From: an uncultured Dehalococcoidia bacterium
GTDB lineage: Bacteria; Chloroflexota; Dehalococcoidia; Tepidiformales; Tepidiformaceae
Assembly: GCA_937954195.1 (NCBI GenBank)
Contig: CALFYR010000338.1
Location: 1 to 11,720, forward strand
Reading direction: 5' to 3'
DNA: 11,720 bases
Numbering within the stretch: position 1 is the stretch's first letter; each line of letters starts with the position of its first letter. Shown here in pieces: positions 1 through 6,276 of this stretch. Made by a program: the position numbers and the translations under genes. The notes below the pieces were generated by a model. It had not been told where the DNA came from and did no database searches. It saw nothing but the letters and a program-made list of their open reading frames with translations.

Positions 1-1
1 C

Positions 2-217
2 CCGGACGGCCTGGACCGCGTTTCGGAAGACGAAACGTTCGCCGAAAAGGGCGAGGACCCGGCGTATGAGTGGCTCCCTGATTACACGGTTCCCGGCATC
101 GACGACGAGTACTGGTCGCTGATTGCGGCCGGGGTGATCGGCGTTGGCATCACGTTCGCGGTGACGCTTGGGTTTGGTGCGTTTCTGCGCGCGAGCCGGA
201 AGCGGGGAGCAGTCTGA
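2..217 (+). CDS. cbiM: CbiM-type cobalt/nickel ECF permease, C-terminal PDGLE part (5' truncated)
   Basis: Only the last 71 codons are in the window, read in the frame that starts at base 2 and ends at TGA 215-217. The visible part opens with PDGLDRVSED, a near match to the PDGLE motif. That motif marks CbiN-like small subunits and the C-terminal extension of fused CbiM/NikM substrate-binding permeases. An acidic stretch follows, then one membrane segment (visible residues about 38-61) and a short basic cytoplasmic tail. In CbiMNQO systems this part works with the CbiM core to capture Co2+ (Ni2+ in the NikMNQO relatives). The next two genes, cbiQ and cbiO, confirm the context. Whether this is a fused CbiM or a free CbiN-like protein cannot be decided, because the upstream sequence is missing. 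The metal also cannot be decided, and any cobalamin riboswitch would lie outside the window. Confidence 0.8.
   Translation, partial: PDGLDRVSEDETFAEKGEDPAYEWLPDYTVPGIDDEYWSLIAAGVIGVGITFAVTLGFGAFLRASRKRGAV
204..209 (+). promoter_or_regulatory. Shine-Dalgarno sequence for the CTG start of cbiQ
   Basis: GGGGAG lies four bases upstream of CTG 214-216, inside the last codons of the preceding gene. No comparable site was seen before the first conventional start in frame (GTG 280). The site therefore supports initiation at the CTG. Confidence 0.5.
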
Positions 218-1008
218 AACTCGACCGGTACATCGAGGGCGATAGCGCCGTCCACCGGGCGGACTCGCGCCTGAAGTTCGTGCTGGTTATCGCATTCATC
301 TTCTCGGTGAGCCTGTTGCCGGTTGGTTCGTTCGTGGCCCTCGCGATTGCGTGGGCGACACTGGTTTGCGTTTCGTTGCTCTCGGGTGTTGGGCCTGTGC
401 GGATGGTGAAGGGTTCGTTCATCGCCCTGCCGTTCGTGATTGCGGCGTTTCCGTTGCTCTTCACGAAGGACGGCGACCCGATTGGCACGGTGGATTTCGG
501 GCTGTTCTCGCTCACGCTGAGCGGCGAGGGCATCCGGACGGTGCTGACCATCATGCTGAAGAGCTGGGTGAGCGTTCAGGCGGCGGCGCTGCTGATCTTC
601 ACAACGCAGTTCCATGACCTTCTTGAGGGGTTGGCGCGGCTGAGACTGCCAAAGTTGATGGTCTCGATCATCGCGTTGATGTACCGGTACCTTGCGGTGC
701 TGCTGGGCGAAGCGCAGCGCATGATGCGGGCGCGGTCGAGCCGGCAGGCGACGCCGCCGGGAGTGAAGCGACCATCGACCGTGTGGCAGGCGCGTGTGGT
801 GGGGAACATGGTTGGGGCGCTCTTTATTCGGTCGTACGAGCGGAGCGAACGGGTCTACCTTGCGATGCAGTCACGCGGCTACACTGGTCAGGTTCGCCAC
901 TTGCACGACAAGCCGCTGCCGGCGCCCCAATGGGTGGCGCTGGTGACCGGGGTCTTGCTGCTGGCGGCATTTGAAGTCACCGCCCACGCCTGGTTGCCGC
1001 ATTCATGA
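214..1008 (+). CDS. cbiQ: Energy-coupling transmembrane protein CbiQ
   Basis: This is the EcfT-like membrane component that couples ATP hydrolysis by CbiO to metal uptake through the CbiM permease. The product is 264 aa if it starts at CTG 214. Hydrophobic segments occur near residues 24-60, 68-85 and 110-130, with another at the C-terminus (about 240-258). The two cytoplasmic coupling-helix regions are visible: MYRYLAVL followed by RMMRARSSR (about 156-177), and ERSERVYLAMQSRG (about 209-222), the Arg/Ala/Gly-rich signature of this family. The first conventional start, GTG 280, would remove the conserved N-terminal HRADSRLK stretch. CTG 214 gives LKLDRYIEG, a typical CbiQ opening. It has a good ribosome site and overlaps the upstream TGA as CTGA, matching the NTGA overlaps elsewhere in the window. 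The family call is firm; the exact start is inferred. Confidence 0.9.
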   Translation: MKLDRYIEGDSAVHRADSRLKFVLVIAFIFSVSLLPVGSFVALAIAWATLVCVSLLSGVGPVRMVKGSFIALPFVIAAFPLLFTKDGDPIGTVDFGLFSLTLSGEGIRTVLTIMLKSWVSVQAAALLIFTTQFHDLLEGLARLRLPKLMVSIIALMYRYLAVLLGEAQRMMRARSSRQATPPGVKRPSTVWQARVVGNMVGALFIRSYERSERVYLAMQSRGYTGQVRHLHDKPLPAPQWVALVTGVLLLAAFEVTAHAWLPHS

Positions 1009-1760
1009 CACTTGAAGCCACACGAACCTCGAGTACCGGTACGGCGGGGCCCGCATGGGTTGACGTGCGAGACCTGGTATTCACGTACCCGGACGGTTTC
1101 GAGGCGCTCAAGGGCATAACGTTCCAGCTCGCACAGGGCGAGAAGGCTGCCCTGATTGGGCCGAATGGCGCGGGCAAGAGCACGCTGATGCTGCACCTGA
1201 ACGGCATCAACTCGCCAGCGTCGGGATCGGTTTCGGTTGGCGGGATGGCGGTTTCGCGGGAGAACATCGGACGCATCCGGGCGGAGGTGGGGCTGGTGTT
1301 CCAGGACCCGGATGACCAGCTATTCAGCCCGACGGTGTACGAGGACGTGGCGTTCGGGCCTATCCACATGGGAATGGCGAAGGATGACGTCGATCGCCGG
1401 GTGACCGATGCGCTGGCGGCGGTCGGACTACCGGGGTTCGAGCAGCGCCAGCCGTTCCACCTCTCCATCGGGCAGCGGAAGCGGGCGGCCCTGGCGACGG
1501 TGCTCTCGATGTCGCCTTCGGTGCTGGTGCTGGACGAGCCATCGGCGGGATTGGACCCGCGGGGGCGGCGGGAGTTGATCAACCTGCTGCGGGGCCTTGA
1601 GCAGACGATGCTGGTGAGCACGCACGACATGAAATTGGTGGCTGAGGTGTTTCCGCGGACGCTCATCGTGGATGAAGGGCTGCTCGTGGCGGACGGCGTG
1701 ACGGCCGACATCCTGGCGGATGGGGCGCTGCTCGAGCGGCATGGGCTCGAACAACCGTAA
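1005..1760 (+). CDS. cbiO: Cobalt/nickel ECF transporter ATPase CbiO
   Basis: This cytoplasmic ABC ATPase powers the CbiM-CbiQ importer. The 251-aa product has all motifs in order: Walker A GPNGAGKST (52-60), Q-loop FQDPDDQLF (99-107, typical of EcfA/CbiO), signature LSIGQ (153-157), Walker B VLVLDEP (173-179), the D-loop AGLDP that follows, and the switch histidine in STHDMK (His207). The signature has Ile where LSGGQ has Gly; the related LSFGQ is common in CbiO. About 15 extra residues precede the usual start of the fold. ATG 1005 overlaps the cbiQ stop as ATGA, and no clear ribosome site precedes it, so translation is probably coupled to cbiQ. The ATPase fold is certain. Cobalt versus nickel is unresolved. 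It is the last gene of its unit, and no hairpin terminator was seen after it. Confidence 0.93.
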   Translation: MTLEATRTSSTGTAGPAWVDVRDLVFTYPDGFEALKGITFQLAQGEKAALIGPNGAGKSTLMLHLNGINSPASGSVSVGGMAVSRENIGRIRAEVGLVFQDPDDQLFSPTVYEDVAFGPIHMGMAKDDVDRRVTDALAAVGLPGFEQRQPFHLSIGQRKRAALATVLSMSPSVLVLDEPSAGLDPRGRRELINLLRGLEQTMLVSTHDMKLVAEVFPRTLIVDEGLLVADGVTADILADGALLERHGLEQP

Positions 1761-1773
1761 CCTGAACCTTTGA

Positions 1774-1789
1774 AGTGACGGATTTCACA
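1774..1789 (+). promoter_or_regulatory. CRP-family-like operator
   Basis: AGTGA, six bases (1779-1784), then TCACA. This matches nine of the ten core positions of the E. coli CRP site TGTGA-N6-TCACA, and flanking A/T bases (TT at 1790-1791) add to the likeness. It overlaps the probable -35 region of the promoter that leads to a Crp/Fnr gene two cistrons on. Binding there would more likely repress than activate. The match is read directly; the identity of the binding protein is inferred. Confidence 0.55.
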
Positions 1790-1805
1790 TTCGAGAACGT
1801 ATACT
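1775..1805 (+). promoter_or_regulatory. Putative sigma70-type promoter of the sirB1-crp-gdpd-hemW unit
   Basis: The -10 hexamer TATACT (1800-1805) differs from consensus at one base. The best -35 candidate is GTGACG (1775-1780), four of six matches, with a rather long 19-base spacer. The -35 overlaps the CRP-like palindrome. Transcription would begin near 1811-1813, on or next to the GTG start codon, so the message would have almost no leader. The rest of the 52-base gap after cbiO (1761-1812) shows no terminator hairpin. Confidence 0.5.
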
Positions 1806-1812
1806 GGTTGTA

Positions 1813-2652
1813 GTGCGAAGCGAAGATTTCGAAGAGTTCGGCCAGGCGGTTCGCGGAGCAGACCACGAGGTGGACCTGTTCGGCGCGGCGATGGTTATCG
1901 CGCGCCTTGGGGGGCACCGGGTGGAGCCGCATCGGACGGCCCGGCAGATTGACCTGATTGCGGAGGCCGCGCTTGAACAGGCCGGCGTGGCGCCCGGTCC
2001 GGACGAGCTCGCGCATGCGATTGACCACCAGCTGTTCCACGCTTGCGGCTTCAGGGGCGACACGGAAACGTACAGTGACCCGCGAAACAGCTACCTGGAC
2101 CTGGTGGTGGACCGGAAGCTCGGCATCCCTATCACCCTTTCGCTGCTGTACATGGAAGTGGCGCAGCGCGTGGGCCTGCCGTGCGACGGCGTGGGGTACC
2201 CGGGCCACTTCATCGTCCGGTATGGCGGGCCGGAGGAGTATGTCTACATCGATCCGTTCCAGCAGGGCGCGCGAATTGACCGCGAGGAGCTGCTTTCGCG
2301 GCTGCGGGCGCACCGGCTCGGCGGTGCGCAGCCGGAGATGTTCCTTTCGGCGGTGACGCGGCGGCAGATCCTGCAACGGATGTTGAACAACCTGCTGATG
2401 GTGTTCCGGGAACAGCGGGACCTGGAACGATGGTATTCGGTGCTTGAGTTGCAGCTTCGGCTGGAACCCTGGAATGCGAACCTGGTGGGTGAGCGGGGGA
2501 TGCTGCACTACCGGTTGGGGCGGATGGAAGCGGCGCTGACCGACCTGGAAGCGTATGTTTCGGCTTCGGAGGGCGAGGTTGCCAGCCGGGGCGCGCTGCG
2601 GTTACTCGATCAACTCCGCCTGCAACAAGGCGGTATGGGGGAACTGAGATGA
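1813..2652 (+). CDS. SirB1-family protein: transglutaminase-like domain plus TPR tail
   Basis: The 279-aa product matches the SirB1/YchA-type family. An N-terminal helical region (1-75) precedes a transglutaminase-like core (about 80-150) containing GFRGDTETYSDPRNSYL, GIPITLSLLYMEVA, GVGYPGHFIVR and YIDPFQQG. The C-terminal 100 residues look like TPR helices (about 185-270). His132 and Asp147 sit where a transglutaminase fold carries its catalytic His and Asp. I see no Cys at the expected nucleophile position, so ordinary transglutaminase or protease activity is doubtful. The molecular function of this family is not settled. GTG 1813 has no Shine-Dalgarno sequence and lies seven bases after a TATACT box, which suggests a leaderless start. 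The next possible start, ATG 1891, would cut the conserved N-terminal helices. The stop overlaps the crp start as ATGA. Confidence 0.85.
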   Translation: MRSEDFEEFGQAVRGADHEVDLFGAAMVIARLGGHRVEPHRTARQIDLIAEAALEQAGVAPGPDELAHAIDHQLFHACGFRGDTETYSDPRNSYLDLVVDRKLGIPITLSLLYMEVAQRVGLPCDGVGYPGHFIVRYGGPEEYVYIDPFQQGARIDREELLSRLRAHRLGGAQPEMFLSAVTRRQILQRMLNNLLMVFREQRDLERWYSVLELQLRLEPWNANLVGERGMLHYRLGRMEAALTDLEAYVSASEGEVASRGALRLLDQLRLQQGGMGELR

Positions 2653-3422
2653 CGTTGGAAGCTCCCGCACGCCAGACACCGGCCCGGGGCCGGGTGGCGC
2701 TGCAACGGTCGATCGCCTGGTACCTGCGGCAGTTGAGCCGGGTGCTGAACGTGCTTTCGGATGAAGAGCTGGAACGGTTGGTTCCGATGCTGACGGAACG
2801 GCACTTTAAGCCGCGCCAGATCCTGTTCTCCGCGGGCGACCCGGCCGAGCGCGTGTATCTGATCGTGAAGGGCCGGGTGAAGATCTACCAGGTGGCCGAG
2901 AACGGCAAGGAGATCATCCTCGACGTGGTTGGCAAGGGCGGCGTGGTAGGCGACATGGCGGTTGTGGAGGACGGAGAGCGGACGGCCTGCGCGATGGCTA
3001 TCGACGATGCGATGGCGGTGAGCATCTCGTGGGAGGACTTCACCCACCTGCTGCACCAGTCTCCACGCCTTGGCGTGGCGATGATGGAGCTGATGGCGAA
3101 GCGCCTGGCCGGCATGCAGCGGACGTTCATGAACATCGTTTCGAAGCCGGTATCGGCGCGGTTGGCGGACGTGCTGATGAGCCGCCAGGAAGACGGGCTT
3201 GTCCACCTCGGGCTGACGCACCAGGAACTGGCGCAGACGATTGGCACGAGCCGCGAGACGGTGACGGCGCTGCTGAGCCGGTTCGTGACGCTTGGCGCGA
3301 TTGCGCCGGTGCCTGACGGGTACCGCGTCGTAGACGAGGACCTGCTGGAGGACATCGCGAATGGCGACGTGGCCGTTTCGCCGCGGCACCCGGTTACACC
3401 ATCGGCCAGCCTGGCGGGGTAG
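2649..3422 (+). CDS. Crp/Fnr-family transcriptional regulator
   Basis: This 257-aa protein has a cyclic-nucleotide-binding-type beta roll (about 38-125), with RQILFSAGDPAERVYLIVKGRVKIY and the effector-pocket region GDMAVVEDGERTA (101-113). A dimerisation helix and a C-terminal winged helix follow, with LTHQELAQTIGT then SRETVTALLSRF (189-212). Arg202 and Glu203 align with Arg180 and Glu181 of E. coli CRP, which read GTGA half-sites. The third contact, Arg185, is Ala207 here. There is no N-terminal cysteine cluster, so this is not a classical iron-sulfur FNR. The pocket has Asp for the usual Glu but keeps Arg-Thr. The effector could be cAMP, another ligand, or none. The ribosome site GGGGGA (2637-2642) is well placed. 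A CRP-like site in its own operon promoter suggests autoregulation. Confidence 0.9.
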   Translation: MTLEAPARQTPARGRVALQRSIAWYLRQLSRVLNVLSDEELERLVPMLTERHFKPRQILFSAGDPAERVYLIVKGRVKIYQVAENGKEIILDVVGKGGVVGDMAVVEDGERTACAMAIDDAMAVSISWEDFTHLLHQSPRLGVAMMELMAKRLAGMQRTFMNIVSKPVSARLADVLMSRQEDGLVHLGLTHQELAQTIGTSRETVTALLSRFVTLGAIAPVPDGYRVVDEDLLEDIANGDVAVSPRHPVTPSASLAG

Positions 3423-4127
3423 GTGTCGGAAGCGCGAGGGTTGCTGGAACTGAAGTCCGGGCTGATGCGCCCGGCAATCATCGCGCATGGCGGCGGGAAC
3501 TCAACGTCACGGGTGATGAGCTACCGTGAGGTGCAGGCGGACTACCTGGAGGTGGACCTTTGGGTGCACCACGGGCGGTTCGAGGCGCGGCATGAGCGGC
3601 GCATCCGGTACACGTCGATCCTGTTCGAGAAGTGGTATCTGCGGCGGCTGCGGGGCGACCACTACGGGCTCGTGGAGATGATGGAAGCGGCGGCGGACAC
3701 GGAGGCGGGAATCTTCCTCGATATCAAGAATGGCGGCGCGCGGGCGGCAGCGCTGCTCCGGCGCGTTATCGATGACGTGGAAGGGCCTCCGCCGCGCATC
3801 ATCGCCTCTTCGCAGCAGTGGAAGGCGTTGCGCGCGATTGCCGAGGTTTGCCCGGAAGTCGACCCGTACTACTCGATCGATGTGGCGGCGAAGTTGGACC
3901 TGTTCCTCTCGGTCAGTGAGCGAGACGACCGGCCGAGAGGCGTTTCGTGCCGGCATACCTTGCTGACACAGGACGTGGTGAAGACGTTGCACGACCGGGG
4001 GCTCGAGGTTGTGGCGTGGACGGTGGATAACCTCGAGCGGGCGCGCGAATTGGCGGGATGGGGCGTGGATGGACTGACGACGCACAAGGTGGCCGAGTTC
4101 GCGGCGGAGTTCGGCGGGGCGGCGTGA
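3423..4127 (+). CDS. Divergent glycerophosphodiester phosphodiesterase (GDPD)-like protein
   Basis: The 234-aa product resembles GDPD-family TIM barrels, which hydrolyse glycerophosphodiesters to glycerol-3-phosphate and an alcohol. Visible landmarks are AHGGGN (21-26, His22), LEVDLW (Glu43 and Asp45, the metal-binding pair), RHERR (His57), LDIK (99-102), VAWTVDN (197-203) and GVDGLTT (214-220). Several usual signatures are altered: HRG reads HGG, the PENT block is absent, HD reads HE, the lEiK glutamate is Asp, and the terminal iTD-P reads TTHKV. It may have a changed substrate or reduced activity. There is no signal peptide, so it is probably cytoplasmic. GTG 3423 directly follows the crp stop; ATG 3465 (MRPAIIAHGGG) is a reasonable alternative. 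The gene sits mid-operon and its stop overlaps the hemW start. Confidence 0.72.
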   Translation: MSEARGLLELKSGLMRPAIIAHGGGNSTSRVMSYREVQADYLEVDLWVHHGRFEARHERRIRYTSILFEKWYLRRLRGDHYGLVEMMEAAADTEAGIFLDIKNGGARAAALLRRVIDDVEGPPPRIIASSQQWKALRAIAEVCPEVDPYYSIDVAAKLDLFLSVSERDDRPRGVSCRHTLLTQDVVKTLHDRGLEVVAWTVDNLERARELAGWGVDGLTTHKVAEFAAEFGGAA

Positions 4128-5293
4128 CGCCGCTCTCGGTGTATGTCCACATCCCGTTCTGCACGATTAAGTGCGGCTACTGCGACTTCAACGCGTACGC
4201 CGGGATGGACGCGCTGAAGGATGCGTATGGGCGGGCGCTTGTCGCGGAGGTCCGCGCGAACCGGGAGATGTTCTGGGGGCGGACTATCGGCTCGGTGGGG
4301 TTTGGGGGTGGGACGCCGGGGGAGGTGCCGGCGGCAGACATCGCGGCGGTGATGGAGGCCCTGAGTGCGTGTGCGGCGTTTGAGGACGGGGCGGAGGTGA
4401 CGCTTGAGGTGAACCCCGGGACGAGCGATTTCGAGCAGTTCGTGGCGCTACGACGGGCGGGGGTCACGCGCCTGTCTATCGGGGTGCAGAGTTTTGATAC
4501 GGATGAGCTGCGGTTCCTGGACCGGATCCATTCGCCTGAGGCTGCCGCGGCGGCGGTTGGGATGGCGCGAAGGGCCGGCTTCGAGCGCGTGAGCCTCGAC
4601 CTTATCTACGGGTTGCCGGGGCAGAGCGAGGAGCGATGGCTGACCACAGTTGAGCATGCGCTCGCGTTAGACCCGGGGCATGTTTCGATGTACGCGCTGA
4701 CGGTGGAGGAAGGTACGCCACTCGGGCGGAGGGTGGACCGGGGCGAGGTGCTGATGCCGACCGATGACGAAGTTGCGGCGATGTACGCCGCCGCATCGGA
4801 GCGGCTGGAGGCAGCGGGATACCAGCAGTACGAGCTTTCGAACTGGGCGAGGCCGGGGCACGAGTCGCGCCACAACCAGGTGTACTGGACGGACGGCGAG
4901 TACCTCGCGATTGGGGCGGGAGCGCACGGCTACGTTGGGGGAGAGCGATACGAGAACGTCGCGCACCCGCGGGAGTACATCCGGGCGGTGGAGGGCGCCG
5001 GTGGTTCGCGGCCAGCGCTGGCAGCTTCATACGTGCCGGACCGGGCGACGAGCATGAGCGACTGGCTGACGCTGCGGTTACGGCTGTTACGGGGGTTCGC
5101 GCGGGGCGAGTTCGCCGCGAAGTTCGGGGTGGCGCTGGATGAGGTGGCGGGTGAGGTCCTTCGCGAGTGCGCCGCGGCAGGCGTGCTGGCCAACGCCGAG
5201 GTGGTCCGGCTGACACGAAAAGGGCGGCTCCTTCACGGGGAAGTTGCCGCCCGATTGACCGCGGGGATTCGCGATGCGCCTGGGGAAGGCTAG
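4124..5293 (+). CDS. hemW: HemW-like radical SAM heme chaperone
   Basis: The 389-aa product has the HemW layout. The radical SAM cluster motif is CTIKCGYC (Cys13, Cys17, Cys20) followed by DF, as in HemW rather than the CxxxCxxCxC of true HemN. GGGTPG (61-66) stands for the usual GGGTPS. SIGVQSFD (118-125), DLIYGLPGQ (159-167), YELSNWARPG (236-245) with HN after it, and IGAGAHGY (263-270) are also typical. The C-terminal domain has DWLTLRLRLLRGF and a winged-helix-like end. HemW binds heme and passes it to respiratory enzymes; many copies are misannotated as oxygen-independent coproporphyrinogen oxidase. GTG 4124 gives the standard MTPLSVYVHIPFC opening and overlaps the upstream stop as GTGA. 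A longer in-frame start at 4058 would lie inside the preceding gene. The stop lies in the same CTAG as the secF stop. Confidence 0.93.
   Translation: MTPLSVYVHIPFCTIKCGYCDFNAYAGMDALKDAYGRALVAEVRANREMFWGRTIGSVGFGGGTPGEVPAADIAAVMEALSACAAFEDGAEVTLEVNPGTSDFEQFVALRRAGVTRLSIGVQSFDTDELRFLDRIHSPEAAAAAVGMARRAGFERVSLDLIYGLPGQSEERWLTTVEHALALDPGHVSMYALTVEEGTPLGRRVDRGEVLMPTDDEVAAMYAAASERLEAAGYQQYELSNWARPGHESRHNQVYWTDGEYLAIGAGAHGYVGGERYENVAHPREYIRAVEGAGGSRPALAASYVPDRATSMSDWLTLRLRLLRGFARGEFAAKFGVALDEVAGEVLRECAAAGVLANAEVVRLTRKGRLLHGEVAARLTAGIRDAPGEG
5218..5252 (-). terminator. Putative intrinsic terminator of the yajC-secD-secF unit, antisense within hemW
   Basis: Read on the - strand, GGGCGGC (5252-5246) pairs with GCCGCCC (5228-5222). 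After a 2x2 internal loop an inner CTTC/GAAG stem follows, closing a five-base loop. TTTT (5221-5218) comes directly after the 3' arm. It lies about 40 bases past the secF stop, inside the hemW coding sequence on the opposite strand. On the + strand no T-run follows the hairpin, so it should act only for the sec transcript. Confidence 0.6.
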
Positions 5294-6273
5294 ACGGGGT
5301 CGGCGGCGAGTTCGTCGTCGGGTTCGCGCTGGCCGCGGATGCGGCGCCAGAACCTTCCGAAGTCGCCGTTTTCCCACGCTGCGAGCACCTGCACCGAAAC
5401 GCCGATGGACGAGTAGGTGCCGACGATGATGCCCACGAGGAGCGCGAGCAGGAAGTAGCGGATGGTTTCGCCGCCGAGCAGCAACATCGCGAGGGTGGTG
5501 AAGATAACCACGAGCGACGTGTTGATCGACCGGGCGAGGGTATCCGTCATTGCCGAGTTCACGGCTTCGTTGAACGGGATGTAGGCGTCGTGCTTCATGA
5601 TTTCGCGCATGCGGTCGAACACGACGATGGTGTCGTGCACGGAGAAGCCGATGACGGTGAGGATGGCGGTGAGGAAGGCGACATCGACTTCGACGCCGTT
5701 GAATTCGCCGAGGATGGCGAAGAGCCCGAGGACAATGACGGCATCGTGGACGACGGCGATAATGGCGCAAACGCCATACCGGATCGGCCGGTCCAGTTCG
5801 CGGAATGCCCACCAGATGTAGAGCAGGATCATCACCGATGCGGCCAGGACGGCGAAGGTGGCGTTCCGGACGATTTCGCTGGAGACGGTCCCGGAGACCG
5901 TTGAGAAGTCTTCGCGGGTGAGCGCGCCGAATTCCTCCTGGAGGGCGGCGATGATCGTATCGATTTCGCCTTCGGCCGCGGGGCCTTCGCCACCGGTAAT
6001 GGGCGGGGCGTTCTCGAGTTCCTTGGTGCGAATGAGGTAGCGGTTCGTACCGGCGCCCTGGACGCGGGCTTCGGGGTGGCCGAGTTCGCTCATGGCTGTG
6101 CGGACTTCGCCCTGGGAGACGCTGCGTTCGGTGAATTCGATGGTGAACTGCGAGCCAGACGTGAATTCGATACCGGGACGGAGCTGCCAGAGGATGAGCG
6201 CCGCCGCCGCGATGACGACGAGGACGAGCGAGAACGAGAGGTAGTACCAGCGCTTACCAGCGAAGTCGAGCAT
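5290..6273 (-). CDS. secF: Protein translocase subunit SecF
   Basis: This 327-aa inner-membrane protein works with SecD, and usually YajC, to use the proton-motive force for late steps of Sec-dependent export. A first membrane helix (about 11-30) precedes GIEFTSGSQFTIEF (34-47) and a periplasmic P1 domain. Five more helices lie in about 135-300. The RND-type motif GFSVHDTIVVFDRMRE (209-224) is clear, with Asp214 in the usual acidic position. His213 replaces the Asn common at that site. ARSINTSLVV (247-256) is also typical. The C-terminus is short and charged. ATG 6273 is preceded by AGGAGA (6286-6281) at a seven-base spacing, located in the end of secD only three bases upstream. The gene is last in its unit and its stop overlaps the hemW stop on the opposite strand. 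Confidence 0.95.
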   Translation of the reverse strand: MLDFAGKRWYYLSFSLVLVVIAAAALILWQLRPGIEFTSGSQFTIEFTERSVSQGEVRTAMSELGHPEARVQGAGTNRYLIRTKELENAPPITGGEGPAAEGEIDTIIAALQEEFGALTREDFSTVSGTVSSEIVRNATFAVLAASVMILLYIWWAFRELDRPIRYGVCAIIAVVHDAVIVLGLFAILGEFNGVEVDVAFLTAILTVIGFSVHDTIVVFDRMREIMKHDAYIPFNEAVNSAMTDTLARSINTSLVVIFTTLAMLLLGGETIRYFLLALLVGIIVGTYSSIGVSVQVLAAWENGDFGRFWRRIRGQREPDDELAADPV

Positions 6274-6276
6274 TGG

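Noticed and set aside
4058..4123. A longer hemW start at 4058
   Set aside because: It adds 22 residues that come from the preceding gene's coding sequence. The family opening SVYVHIPFC begins right after GTG 4124.
5321..5354. GGTT/CTGGC-type imperfect hairpin in the secF 3' end as a + strand terminator for hemW
   Set aside because: The stem has two bulges and no T-run follows it on the + strand.
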